Shown here: positions 7,020 to 15,895 of the stretch, piece by piece | How the letters are laid out: every line of letters begins with the position of its first letter | Position numbering within the stretch: the first letter of the stretch is position 1 | Assembly (NCBI RefSeq): GCF_003364335.1 | Contig: NZ_NXLX01000015.1 | Location: 1 to 40,124, forward strand | Source: Helicobacter anseris | GTDB lineage: Bacteria; Campylobacterota; Campylobacteria; Campylobacterales; Helicobacteraceae | Direction of reading: 5' to 3' | Length of the DNA stretch: 40,124 nt | Position numbers and translations under genes: made by a program | Notes under the pieces: model-generated | Told to the model about the DNA's origin: nothing | What the model saw: the letters and a program-made list of their open reading frames with translations, nothing else | The model's database searches: none

Positions 7020-9718
7020 TTTTAATCGATACATTTGGTTTTTTATTTCGTAGTTTTTATGCATTACCCCCATTAAGAAATAAAGATGGATTCCCTACAG
7101 GTCTTTTGATGGGGTTTGCAAATTTATTGATGAATGTTTATAAGGATAATAATATTGATTATGTAATTTTTGCACTTGAGGGCGAGAATAATTATCGAAA
7201 AAAAATTTATCCTCAGTATAAAGCAACGCGTCAAGAGTTACCACAAGATCTTTTATTGCAGCTGCCTATTGCCATAGGTTGGATTGAAAAAATGGGGTTA
7301 AAGAGCATTAGTATGGAGGGGTATGAAGCAGATGATGTGATTGCCTCGCTTAGCCAACATGCGGTAAAAAAAGGGTTTAATGTTGAAATTTGGAGTCATG
7401 ATAAAGATTTATATCAACTTATTGATGAAAACATTTATCTTTTTGATCCTATAAAAAAAATACAAATTAGAGAGGAGCAATGCTTCTTAAAGTTTGGTGT
7501 ATATCCTAAAAATTTTATCGAATATCAAAGTTTGGTTGGTGATAGTAGTGATAATATTCCAGGTATTGAAGGTATTGGTCCTAAAACAGCACAAAAAATT
7601 ATTCAAAACTTTCATAATATAGACAATTTATATAACAATCTTGATTCTCTAGCAGAAGTTGTAAGCAAAAAAACAGCACAAAAAATTGAGGAAAATAAAG
7701 AGATTGTTTATTTAAGCAAAGAGCTTGTAACTTTAAAAAAAGATTTATTTGAAGATTTTGATTTTTTAAGTGCAAGGATTCCTGAAGAAAATCCATTAGA
7801 AAAAATTGTAGATGATTTTGAATATTATGAGTTTTATAAACTTTTACAACGAATAAAAAAACTTCCCATAACTACTTCTATTAAGACAATTCGTGCTAAG
7901 GGTATGGGGGGTATAGGATATATTCCTCCATCAGAATCTAAATTTTCCTTTAAATCAAATTTGCTTACCGATAAAAAAAGTCTTTTTGCATTATTGGATA
8001 GTATCCCAGATGATGCTATTGTTGCATTTGATAGTGAAACAGATTCTTTAGATGCAATTCATGCAAAAATGGTGGGTTTTAGTTTTTGTTTTGATGGAGT
8101 TAATGGTTATTATGTTCCTATTGCTCATAATTATCTAGGGGTAGGTAATCAGATTGATTTTGATAGTGCAAAAGAAGCTATACAAAAATTATTTACCCAT
8201 TCTCTTATTGGACATAATATTAAGTTTGATTTATTGGTGGTTTATGGAAACTTTGGAATCTTGCCTCCAAAAAATCTACAAGATACGATGGTGCTAGGTT
8301 GGTTGGTAGATAGTGCAAGTGTTGTGGGTTTAGATGCGATGATGGAGCGTTTATTTTCACACAAGATGATTCCTTTTGAAGATGTTGTAGAAAAGAATAA
8401 AACTTTTGATAGTGTGGATATTAAAAAAGCAAGTGAATATGCCAGTGAAGATGCTGTTGCAACATATCAGCTTTATTTTAAGCTTTTAGATGTGATTGAA
8501 GAGAAAGATTTAGATTTTTTAAAAGATTTGGCTAAAGATTTGGAATATCCATTTGTTGAAATTTTGTTTTGTATGGAGCGAGATGGAATCAAGATTGATG
8601 TGGATTGGTTTGAAAATTTAAAAGTAGATTTGAGTGCTAAAATTTCTCAAAAAGAGGGTGAAATTTTTGTTCATGCCAATCAAATCTTTAATCTGAATTC
8701 TCCAAAACAACTCTCTGAGGTCTTGTTTAATAATCTTAAACTTCGAAAGGTAAGGCAGATAAAAGGTGGTTATAGCACAGATGAACAAACTTTAGAGGAG
8801 ATTTATCACGATCATCCTATTGTGCCTTGTATCATGCAATACAGAGAGTTGTTTAAGCTTAAAAATACTTATGTAGAACCTTTGTTAAAATTAAAGACAC
8901 AAGAAAATAGGATTCATACATCTTTTTTGCAAACAGGAACCACTACGGGGAGATTGAGTTCAAAATCACCAAATTTGCAAAATATCCCTGTGAGAAGTGA
9001 TTTAGGAAGACAGATTCGAAGAGGTTTTATTGCTACTAGCGGTAAAAAACTCCTAAGTGTGGATTATTCACAAATTGAATTAAGACTATTGGCACATTTT
9101 TCTAAGGATGCAAGTTTAGTGCAAGGTTTTTGTGAAGATGTAGATGTGCATTTGAAAACCGCAGAGATGATTTTTTCTAAAGATGAGGCAAGAGAGAAGC
9201 GTCATATTGCTAAAAGCATTAACTTTGGTCTTATTTATGGTATGGGTGCAAAAAAGCTTTCCCAAACTTTAAAAATAAAAATTACAGAAGCCAAAGAATA
9301 TATTGAGCGTTATTTTGCTTCATTTCCTACAGTAAAACATTTTTTAGAAGAGCAAAAAGAAATGATTTTACAAAATGGTTATGCACAAACTTTATTGGGA
9401 CATAGGCGCTATTTTAATTTTGATGGAGCTACGGATTTTGTAAAGGGTAATTATTTGCGTGAAGGAATCAACTCAATTTTTCAAGGAAGTGCAGCAGATC
9501 TTATAAAGCTTTCAATGCTAAAAATCTATCAAAAATACAATAATGATTCTATAAAAATGCTTTTACAAGTTCATGATGAATTGATTTTTGAAGTAAGTGA
9601 GGAAGAGGTAGTTGAGGTTGGCAAAGATATTGAAGCAATTATGAATAATATTTATAAACTTAATGTCCCATTAAAATGCGGTGTTAGCATAGGGGATAAT
9701 TGGGCAGAATTGAAATAA
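7007..9718 (+). CDS. polA: DNA polymerase I
   Basis: This 903-residue protein has all three PolA domains. The N-terminal 5'-3' exonuclease (about 1-290) includes GYEADDVIASL, SHDKDLYQL and GDSSDNIPGIEGIGPKTA. The 3'-5' proofreading domain looks active, with D342 and E344 in AFDSETDSLD plus GHNIKFDLL and YASEDAVATY. The polymerase domain has VDYSQIELRLLAHF (D686), KSINFGLIYGMG and VHDELIFEV (H856, D857). The start is TTG at 7007: an in-frame stop lies 15 bases upstream with no ATG or GTG between, and the first residues (QTIILIDTFGFLFRSF) are needed for the exonuclease fold. A rare start inside thyX suggests coupling and low expression. Confidence 0.97.
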   Translation: MQTIILIDTFGFLFRSFYALPPLRNKDGFPTGLLMGFANLLMNVYKDNNIDYVIFALEGENNYRKKIYPQYKATRQELPQDLLLQLPIAIGWIEKMGLKSISMEGYEADDVIASLSQHAVKKGFNVEIWSHDKDLYQLIDENIYLFDPIKKIQIREEQCFLKFGVYPKNFIEYQSLVGDSSDNIPGIEGIGPKTAQKIIQNFHNIDNLYNNLDSLAEVVSKKTAQKIEENKEIVYLSKELVTLKKDLFEDFDFLSARIPEENPLEKIVDDFEYYEFYKLLQRIKKLPITTSIKTIRAKGMGGIGYIPPSESKFSFKSNLLTDKKSLFALLDSIPDDAIVAFDSETDSLDAIHAKMVGFSFCFDGVNGYYVPIAHNYLGVGNQIDFDSAKEAIQKLFTHSLIGHNIKFDLLVVYGNFGILPPKNLQDTMVLGWLVDSASVVGLDAMMERLFSHKMIPFEDVVEKNKTFDSVDIKKASEYASEDAVATYQLYFKLLDVIEEKDLDFLKDLAKDLEYPFVEILFCMERDGIKIDVDWFENLKVDLSAKISQKEGEIFVHANQIFNLNSPKQLSEVLFNNLKLRKVRQIKGGYSTDEQTLEEIYHDHPIVPCIMQYRELFKLKNTYVEPLLKLKTQENRIHTSFLQTGTTTGRLSSKSPNLQNIPVRSDLGRQIRRGFIATSGKKLLSVDYSQIELRLLAHFSKDASLVQGFCEDVDVHLKTAEMIFSKDEAREKRHIAKSINFGLIYGMGAKKLSQTLKIKITEAKEYIERYFASFPTVKHFLEEQKEMILQNGYAQTLLGHRRYFNFDGATDFVKGNYLREGINSIFQGSAADLIKLSMLKIYQKYNNDSIKMLLQVHDELIFEVSEEEVVEVGKDIEAIMNNIYKLNVPLKCGVSIGDNWAELK

Positions 9719-9725
9719 TATTACC

Positions 9726-10877
9726 CTAAGGCATTTTGAGTTTTTCTAAGAGAGTTTGTGTTCCTATTTTATTTTCAAATTTATAGCCAAGGCTTTGTAG
9801 GGTTTGTTCAAGGGCTGTTATTGTTTGGATTAAATCTTCATTATGGATATATCCTAAGGTTCCAATACGAAAGATTTTTTCTTCAAGTTCTTGCTGGCCA
9901 CTAGCAATAATAATATTGTAATTTTCTTGTAAGTGTTTGATAATATCTTGGGCCTTAATACCATTTGGAGGGATGATAGAAGTAGTGGCATAGCTTGCGT
10001 GTGCATCATCTTTTACAAAAAGTTCTAATCCCATAGCTCTGATGGCATCTCTTAGTGCAAATGTGTGCTTTTTATGCTTATGATATAGATTCTCAAGACC
10101 AATATTTTTGATAATCCTCAAAGATTCTAAAAGTCCAAAAATAAGATTTATAGAAGGGGTAAATGGCGTAGTATTTTTCTTTAAGGCTTCTTTGTGTAGA
10201 GAAAAATTAAAATAAAAACTTGGAAAGAGGCATTTTTTGTGTATTTCATAAGCTTTTGCACTTAGGGCTAAAAAGGATAAGCCAGAGGGTAGCATCAATC
10301 CTTTTTGAGAACCAGAAATAAGTATATCAATCCCCCATTCATCCATTTTGCATGGCATTGCGCAAATGCTTGAAATACCATCAACAATGCATAAAGATTC
10401 TGTTTTTTTAATAATTGCACAAAGAGATTGCAAATCATTTGCTACTCCTGTTGATGTTTCACTATGAGTGAGTGTGATGGCTTTGTAGGGTTTATGTAAG
10501 CTTAAATGATCTTGCAACATTTTTGGAGTGATAACTTCTCCAAAATTACAAGAGAGAATATCTACCTCAGCTCCTCTTAGCTTTGCAATTTCTGCCCATC
10601 TTTCTCCAAATTTTCCAGTCACAAGACAAAGGATTCTATCTTTTGGATTTAAAATATTTTCTAATGCCCCACACATTGCACCAGTTCCACTTGAAGCAAA
10701 GATAAAAACATCATTTTTGGTTTGGAATATGTATTTGAGGTTTGTATAGATTTCTTGCATGATAGAGGTAAATTCATCGCTTCTATGTTTGATGGGTTGT
10801 CTTGCTATTGCTTTTAAGATGGATTGAGGAATAGGTGTTGGACCAGGTATCATCATTAAGGGGTTTTTCTTTGGCAT
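9726..10877 (-). CDS. Class V PLP aminotransferase (serine/alanine-glyoxylate type)
   Basis: A 383-residue fold-type I PLP enzyme. MMIPGPTPIPQSI and KHRSDEF at the N-terminus, FASSGTGAM (PLP phosphate loop), VDGISSI with D166, and SGSQKGLMLPSGL with the Schiff-base lysine K192 are all typical of the serine-pyruvate / alanine-glyoxylate / PucG group. Members have been annotated as soluble hydrogenase 42-kDa subunit, a label that does not describe their chemistry. The amino donor and acceptor cannot be read from sequence. TAGGAATCCAAATG gives a good start. The gene converges on polA, separated by 7 bases, and diverges from the radical SAM gene. Confidence 0.88.
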   Translation of the reverse strand: MPKKNPLMMIPGPTPIPQSILKAIARQPIKHRSDEFTSIMQEIYTNLKYIFQTKNDVFIFASSGTGAMCGALENILNPKDRILCLVTGKFGERWAEIAKLRGAEVDILSCNFGEVITPKMLQDHLSLHKPYKAITLTHSETSTGVANDLQSLCAIIKKTESLCIVDGISSICAMPCKMDEWGIDILISGSQKGLMLPSGLSFLALSAKAYEIHKKCLFPSFYFNFSLHKEALKKNTTPFTPSINLIFGLLESLRIIKNIGLENLYHKHKKHTFALRDAIRAMGLELFVKDDAHASYATTSIIPPNGIKAQDIIKHLQENYNIIIASGQQELEEKIFRIGTLGYIHNEDLIQTITALEQTLQSLGYKFENKIGTQTLLEKLKMP

Positions 10878-10903
10878 TTGGATTCCTAGTAAATTTAAGA
10901 ATA

Positions 10904-10909
10904 TATAAT
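10904..10909 (+). promoter_or_regulatory. -10 element of the radical SAM gene
   Basis: A perfect TATAAT lies 35 bases before the ATG. The same AT-rich segment contains TATATT on the minus strand, suitable for the divergent aminotransferase gene. Confidence 0.5.
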
Positions 10910-10944
10910 TTTATAAAAGAAATAGAGCTTTTGGGTTATAAGTG

Positions 10945-11781
10945 ATGCATTTTAAAAAGATTTATATAGAGTTGAGTGATATTTGTGGATTGCAATGTAG
11001 TTTTTGTCCAAATCAAAAGGCTGTGCGAGGCTTGATGTCTCAGGAGTTATTTGCAAAAATAGTAAGACAAATAAGAGGGAAGTGCCATAGAGTTTGCTTG
11101 CATATTTTAGGAGATCCTTGCAGAATAAAAAATCTTAAAGAGTATTTGGATATTTTAAGACAAAATGATTTATCTGTGGATTTAGTAACAAGTGGTTTTT
11201 ACTTAAAAGATAAAGAAAGTTTATTGCATCCCGCAATACATCAGATTGCCTTTTCTCTTGATGCAGGTTTTGATAAAAATAACCCTACAAAAGAAGGTTA
11301 TTTACAAGATATTTTAGAGTTTTGTGATTTTAAAAGAAAGCAACAAAATAAGATTTTTATCAATCTAAGAGTGCAAGATACAACATTAAAAAGAATACCA
11401 CTTCAGCAAATTTTTGATTTTTTTAAAAAAACAATACCCAATGATTTTAAGACTTTTGAGCGTATTAAGCTTGATGAATATATTTTTTTAAATATTACAA
11501 AAACCTTTATTTGGGCAGATTTAAAAATGCAAAATATTTGTCATACTAAAAAATGCCACGCTCTAAAAGAGCAAATAGGTATTTTATCAAATGGAATAGT
11601 AGTGCCTTGTTGTATTGATACTCAAGGAGAGATTGCTTTGGGTAATGTGAATAAGCAGAGTTTAGATGAAATATTGTCTTCTAAAAGAGCTATTGCAATA
11701 AAAAAAGGCTTTGAACAAAATATTGCTATTGAAGAATTGTGTAAAAGATGCCATTTCCCTACCACAAGAAGTAGTAACTAA
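10945..11781 (+). CDS. Radical SAM / SPASM domain protein
   Basis: This 278-residue protein binds a SAM-cleaving [4Fe-4S] cluster through CGLQCSFC (C14, C18, C21, the CxxxCxxC motif). Its C-terminal third carries a SPASM-like cysteine set: CHTKKCHAL, VPCCIDTQGEIALGNV and ELCKRCHF. In that family the extra clusters support peptide or protein modification. It is short for an SPASM enzyme. No obvious precursor peptide or second maturation gene lies next to it, so substrate is unknown. A GTG directly precedes the chosen ATG (10942); I prefer the ATG. The gene is monocistronic by layout. Confidence 0.85.
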   Translation: MHFKKIYIELSDICGLQCSFCPNQKAVRGLMSQELFAKIVRQIRGKCHRVCLHILGDPCRIKNLKEYLDILRQNDLSVDLVTSGFYLKDKESLLHPAIHQIAFSLDAGFDKNNPTKEGYLQDILEFCDFKRKQQNKIFINLRVQDTTLKRIPLQQIFDFFKKTIPNDFKTFERIKLDEYIFLNITKTFIWADLKMQNICHTKKCHALKEQIGILSNGIVVPCCIDTQGEIALGNVNKQSLDEILSSKRAIAIKKGFEQNIAIEELCKRCHFPTTRSSN

Positions 11782-11798
11782 ACTTTTATAAAAAATGG

Positions 11799-11804
11799 TA
11801 TGAT
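11799..11804 (+). promoter_or_regulatory. -10 element of cheV-nspC-selB
   Basis: TATGAT lies 36 bases before the cheV ATG in a T-rich context. One transcript from here could cover cheV, nspC and selB, which overlap without gaps. Confidence 0.4.
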
Positions 11805-11840
11805 TTTATAAGTTTTATCCTTTTAATTTTTGAGGTTTTG

Positions 11841-12803
11841 ATGTCAAATTTATCACAAATTGATCAGGTGACAAGCCTGCATAAAAATAATGAATTGCAA
11901 TTGTTTTGTTTTCGATTAGAAGAAGATAAAGATTTGTATGCTGTTAATGTTTTTAAGATTAGAGAAGTTATCAAATATGATGGAAATTTAAGTGTTGTTA
12001 GCTATGAGGATAATACACTTATTGATGGGCTTATTAGTATAAGAGATATGACTTTACCTCTAGTAGATATGCGTAAGTGGTTTCATTATGATTCTAATAA
12101 TCCTCAAAGAAGCTTATTGCCATATAAAATTGAGCATTCAGAGAGACAAAATGATGTGATAATGATATGCGAATTCTCAAGATGGACTATAGGGGTTCGT
12201 ATCTATGAGGCTGATAGAATTTTGTCAAAAAAATGGACAGAAATGGAGCAGAGCATAGGTATAACAGGAAATGCTCAAAATAATAAAATTGTAAGTCATA
12301 CAAGATATTTTGATGGTAGATTGGTTCAGGTTGTGGATATAGAGAGAATGCTTATAGATGTTTTCCCTTGGATTGAAAAAGAAAAAGAATCTGAGATTAT
12401 CCGACTAAAAAAGATTGATAGTAAAAAGACAATATTATTAGCAGAAGATAGTCCTACGATGTTAAAAACTATGGGATTGATTTTGGATAAATTGGGATTG
12501 AAACATTTTGATTTTATCAATGGTCAGAAACTTTTAGATTATCTTTTTTCCCCACAAACAAATATTGCAGATATCGGTTTAATTATTACAGATTTAGAAA
12601 TGCCAGAAGTAAGTGGTTTTGAAGTTATTAAGCAAAGTAAGAATAATTCTTTAACTTCGCATATTCCTATTATTGTAAATTCATCAATGAGTGGAAGTAG
12701 TAATGAGGAAATGGCACTCTCTTTAAAGGCTGATTATTTTATTTCAAAATCAAATCCGGTTGAAATGGAAGCAGTAATTAGAGAGCTTTTATTAGGTGAA
12801 TGA
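11841..12803 (+). CDS. cheV: Chemotaxis coupling/response-regulator protein CheV
   Basis: A 320-residue fusion of an N-terminal CheW-like domain (about 18-180; LFCFRLEEDKDLYAVNVFKIREVI) and a C-terminal receiver domain (about 196-320). The receiver has the acidic pair E202-D203 in LLAEDSPTM, the phospho-acceptor D251 in IITDLEMPEVSGFE, and a conserved lysine in FISKSNP. CheV couples chemoreceptors to CheA, and its phosphorylation tunes adaptation; Helicobacter carries several CheV copies. A TTG directly before the ATG also lies in frame, but the ATG after TGAGG is preferred. Its stop overlaps the nspC start. Confidence 0.93.
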   Translation: MSNLSQIDQVTSLHKNNELQLFCFRLEEDKDLYAVNVFKIREVIKYDGNLSVVSYEDNTLIDGLISIRDMTLPLVDMRKWFHYDSNNPQRSLLPYKIEHSERQNDVIMICEFSRWTIGVRIYEADRILSKKWTEMEQSIGITGNAQNNKIVSHTRYFDGRLVQVVDIERMLIDVFPWIEKEKESEIIRLKKIDSKKTILLAEDSPTMLKTMGLILDKLGLKHFDFINGQKLLDYLFSPQTNIADIGLIITDLEMPEVSGFEVIKQSKNNSLTSHIPIIVNSSMSGSSNEEMALSLKADYFISKSNPVEMEAVIRELLLGE

Positions 12804-14014
12804 TGGATTATTTTAAAATCCCATCTCCTTGTTATGTGCTTGAAAAGGAGCTTTTAGAACACAATCTTGAGATTTTAGATTCTGTTCAAAAGGCTAGCGG
12901 AGCAAAGATTTTGCTTGCTTTAAAGGGTTTTGCTTTTTGGAGGAGTTTTGAGCTTGCGCGTAAATATCTAAGCGGGACTACAGCAAGTGGCATCAATGAG
13001 GCAATGCTTGGATTTGAAGAGTTTGGTGGAAGAGAGATTGATAAAGATATTTGCGTGTTTTCTCCTGCATATAAGGAGGAGGAAATTGATGCTCTTTTAC
13101 CCATCGCTACTCATATTATTTTTAATTCTTTTTATCAGTGGCAAAAATTTAAAGCAAAAATTGCAGATAAGAATTTACAATTAGAAAAATTGGGTTTAAA
13201 AAAGATTGAGGTAGGATTGAGAGTAAATCCGCTTTATAGTGAAGTGCAACCAGAAATTTATAATCCTTGTATCAAAGGCAGTCGTTTGGGTATTACTCCC
13301 AGTGAGTTTAAAAATGGCGTGGAAATGTATGGTCTTGATGGGATTGATGGGATTCATTTTCATACGCATTGTGAGCAAAATGCTGATGCACTTAAAAGGA
13401 CTTTAGAGCATTTTATCCAGCATTTTGGAGATTTTGTTACCCAAATGCAATGGGTAAATTTTGGTGGAGGGCATCATATAACAAGAAAAGATTATAATCT
13501 TGGTTTATTAAATAGCATTATTATAGACTTTAAATCACAATTTAATGATATTGAAGTATTTTTAGAACCAGGAGAAGCAGTAGGCTGGGAGTGCGGTTTT
13601 TTAATAGGTGAAGTGATTGATATTGTTTATAATGGAATGTTTATAGCGATATTAGATGTTTCTGCAAGTGCTCATATGCCAGATTGTTTAGAGATGCCTT
13701 ATCGACCTAGAGTAAGAAAAATTTCACAACATACAAAAGAAATACAATGTGATTTAGGGGAAAATGCAGGTAAATATTCTTATAGGTTTGGTGGGCCAAC
13801 TTGTTTGGCTGGAGATGTAATAGGGGATTATAGCTTCGATACACCATTGCAGATTGGAGATCGCGTAATTTTTGAGGATATGATTCATTATACAATTGTT
13901 AAAAATACAACTTTCAATGGCATACCACTACCTTCTTTAGGAATGATAGATAAAGAAGATTTTAAGGTATTAAAGACTTTTAATTATCTTGATTACAAAA
14001 ATCGTAATGGATAA
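12803..14014 (+). CDS. nspC: Carboxynorspermidine/carboxyspermidine decarboxylase
   Basis: A 403-residue PLP enzyme of the alanine-racemase-fold decarboxylase group. The PLP lysine is K41 in LLALKGFAFW. SGTTASGINEAMLG, HFHTHCEQN, VNFGGGHH, FLEPGEAVGWECG and DVSASAHMPDCLEMPYRP match NspC. It decarboxylates carboxy(nor)spermidine to (nor)spermidine in the cytoplasm, the last step of the SAM-independent spermidine route. The partner dehydrogenase is at 30645-31844 and arginine decarboxylase SpeA at 35408-37252. Two adjacent in-frame ATGs (12800, 12803) exist; the second is better spaced from AGG. The 3' end overlaps selB by 8 bases. Confidence 0.95.
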   Translation: MDYFKIPSPCYVLEKELLEHNLEILDSVQKASGAKILLALKGFAFWRSFELARKYLSGTTASGINEAMLGFEEFGGREIDKDICVFSPAYKEEEIDALLPIATHIIFNSFYQWQKFKAKIADKNLQLEKLGLKKIEVGLRVNPLYSEVQPEIYNPCIKGSRLGITPSEFKNGVEMYGLDGIDGIHFHTHCEQNADALKRTLEHFIQHFGDFVTQMQWVNFGGGHHITRKDYNLGLLNSIIIDFKSQFNDIEVFLEPGEAVGWECGFLIGEVIDIVYNGMFIAILDVSASAHMPDCLEMPYRPRVRKISQHTKEIQCDLGENAGKYSYRFGGPTCLAGDVIGDYSFDTPLQIGDRVIFEDMIHYTIVKNTTFNGIPLPSLGMIDKEDFKVLKTFNYLDYKNRNG

Positions 14015-15848
14015 TGATATTATTGTTGGCTTAGGGGGGCACATAGATCATGGCAAAACCTCATTGATTAAATGTCTTAATGGTTTTGATGGTGATGAGA
14101 GTGCTGAGGAAAAAGAGAGGGGAATTACTCTTGATATCAGTTTTTCAGATTTAAAAACACCAAAAAGAAATATTGCTTTTATCGATGTTCCTGGACATCA
14201 AAAACTTATAAAAAATATGATAGCAGGTGCTTTTGGAATTGATGTTTTGCTTTTGGTAGTGGCTTATGATGATGGTATTATGCCTCAGACAATAGAGCAC
14301 CTCGAAATTGCAAATTTTTTGGGAATCAAGCAGGCTATTTGTGTAATTACAAAGATAGATTTATGTGATGATGAAGAAAAATTAAAAGGATTGCATCAAG
14401 AGATTAAAATATTATTTGATGGTTTTAAGGATATTGCATTAGAAAAGATTGTTTATTTTAGTGTAAAACATAAGCAGTCGCATCAGGTGTTAATCGAAGT
14501 TTTAGATAACTTGTCAAAAATAAATAAAAATAGTGCGAATTTTTTTAGATATTACATTGATAGAAGTTTTACTCTAAAAGGGATTGGTAGTGTAGTAAGT
14601 GGTAGTGTAGTAAGTGGCAAGATAAGTTGTGATAGCAAGGTTTATATTTGTGAGTTGCAAAAAGAATTACCTATTAAGAGTTTGCAAATGCACAATAAAA
14701 ATATTTTAGAAGCTTTGCCATCGCATCGAGTTGCAATCAGTATCGGAGGGGTTTCTAGTGGAGAGTTGCAAAGGGGTTATTTAATCACACAAAAAGGATT
14801 TTTGAGGGGTTTTGATGTGATTGATGTTGTCTTGTTTCCTTTATATGATGAGGAATTACATAATAAATCTTTTCAATTTTTTATTGGCACAAAGCGTTGT
14901 AAAGTTAAAGTATTTGTTTTATATCGTGAGAATGATAGGGTTTTTGCTACATTAAAAACTGATGAAAAGATTTTTTCTATATTTAAAGAGAAGTTTATTT
15001 TACGAGATGAGCAAAAAAATGTTGCAGGTGGAATGGTTTTAAATCCTATTGCAGATCCCATAAAAAAATCTCAAAAGATATTATTGCTTAATGCTTTGTT
15101 GCAAGAAGATTTTTTAGGTGCTTTTGGTTTATTTTCTTTGGCACATAAGCGTGGTTTTGGTCTGATATCCTCGATGCAGAGATTTGGTCTAGAGCATAAA
15201 GAAGTTGTGGAAATAGCAAAAAAGGTTTCTAAAAGTTTTTTTGATGAAAGGAATTTAGTTTTATTCCATCAAGAGAGTTTAGAGTTTTTAAAAAAAGCAA
15301 TATTAGATATTTTTAATAAAAATTCATTAGCGCTTTTATCTTCAAAAACATTGAGTTTTAAGATTACTTGGGCGAGTGAGGGTGTCTTATCTTTTGTTTT
15401 AGAGGAGTTATTGCAGAGCGGGCAAATTGCAAAAAAACACAATCTCTTTATCAGTAATGTTAATAAAATAGGAGATTTACAAACATATGTTCGTGATAAA
15501 ATTTATGGAATCTTACTTGATGAGGGGTTGAGTCCTAGAGCACCGTATAATATTTATGATTCTTTAGATATTGATAGAAAAAGTGGTGATGACGCTTTAA
15601 AGGCATTGTGTGCATCTCAAAAAGTAGTGCGACTGACACATAATTTATTTGTTTCTTCTTGGGCTTTGCAAAATGCATTAAAACAAATGCGAGAGTTATT
15701 GCAGAGAAATGGATATTTGGATTTAGAAATTTTAAGGAATTCTTGGGGAATTAGCCGTAAATATCTTGTTGCTTATTTAGATTATTTAGATGGATTTTCT
15801 GATATATTAAATGATTGTGGTAAAAGAGTCTTGCGTTATGCTCACTAG
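14007..15848 (+). CDS. selB: Selenocysteine-specific translation elongation factor SelB
   Basis: This 613-residue EF-Tu-like GTPase delivers selenocysteinyl-tRNA to UGA codons marked by a SECIS hairpin. G1 is GHIDHGKT (11-18), G3 DVPGHQ (60-65), G4 TKID (115-118). Domain 2 contains GIGSVVSGSVVSGKI, the SelB version of the family's GTVVTGTVLSG. The C-terminal third should hold the winged-helix repeats that bind SECIS RNA; low-complexity helical sequence there fits but was not modelled. The chosen ATG lies inside nspC, since longer forms start at TTG and add residues before the P-loop. selA, selD and selC are not in the window. Confidence 0.93.
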   Translation: MDNDIIVGLGGHIDHGKTSLIKCLNGFDGDESAEEKERGITLDISFSDLKTPKRNIAFIDVPGHQKLIKNMIAGAFGIDVLLLVVAYDDGIMPQTIEHLEIANFLGIKQAICVITKIDLCDDEEKLKGLHQEIKILFDGFKDIALEKIVYFSVKHKQSHQVLIEVLDNLSKINKNSANFFRYYIDRSFTLKGIGSVVSGSVVSGKISCDSKVYICELQKELPIKSLQMHNKNILEALPSHRVAISIGGVSSGELQRGYLITQKGFLRGFDVIDVVLFPLYDEELHNKSFQFFIGTKRCKVKVFVLYRENDRVFATLKTDEKIFSIFKEKFILRDEQKNVAGGMVLNPIADPIKKSQKILLLNALLQEDFLGAFGLFSLAHKRGFGLISSMQRFGLEHKEVVEIAKKVSKSFFDERNLVLFHQESLEFLKKAILDIFNKNSLALLSSKTLSFKITWASEGVLSFVLEELLQSGQIAKKHNLFISNVNKIGDLQTYVRDKIYGILLDEGLSPRAPYNIYDSLDIDRKSGDDALKALCASQKVVRLTHNLFVSSWALQNALKQMRELLQRNGYLDLEILRNSWGISRKYLVAYLDYLDGFSDILNDCGKRVLRYAH

Positions 15849-15855
15849 ATAATTT

Positions 15856-15864
15856 TGTTATAAT
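15856..15864 (+). promoter_or_regulatory. Extended -10 promoter of the metG operon
   Basis: TGTTATAAT is a perfect extended -10 element (TGn plus TATAAT), 31 bases before the metG ATG. It follows the selB stop by seven bases and probably starts the run metG, Mur-like gene, cmoB, hotdog gene and yeiH-like gene, in which each gene overlaps or nearly touches the next. Confidence 0.65.
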
Positions 15865-15895
15865 TAAGCTTTATATTATCAAGGATTTAAGAATT

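Noticed and set aside
13337-13354. 9-bp tandem repeat GATGGGATT in nspC
   Set aside because: In frame (LDGIDGIH) within a conserved region just before HFHTHCE; two copies only and no frame effect.
14034-14039. G(6) run near the start of selB, and a similar one in polA near 7906
   Set aside because: Six G is too short for frequent slippage, and both lie in intact frames encoding glycines.
14586-14615. Perfect 15-bp tandem duplication in selB
   Set aside because: It encodes GSVVSGSVVSG, the SelB/EF-Tu domain 2 motif (GTVVTGTVLSG), which is repetitive at protein level throughout the family.
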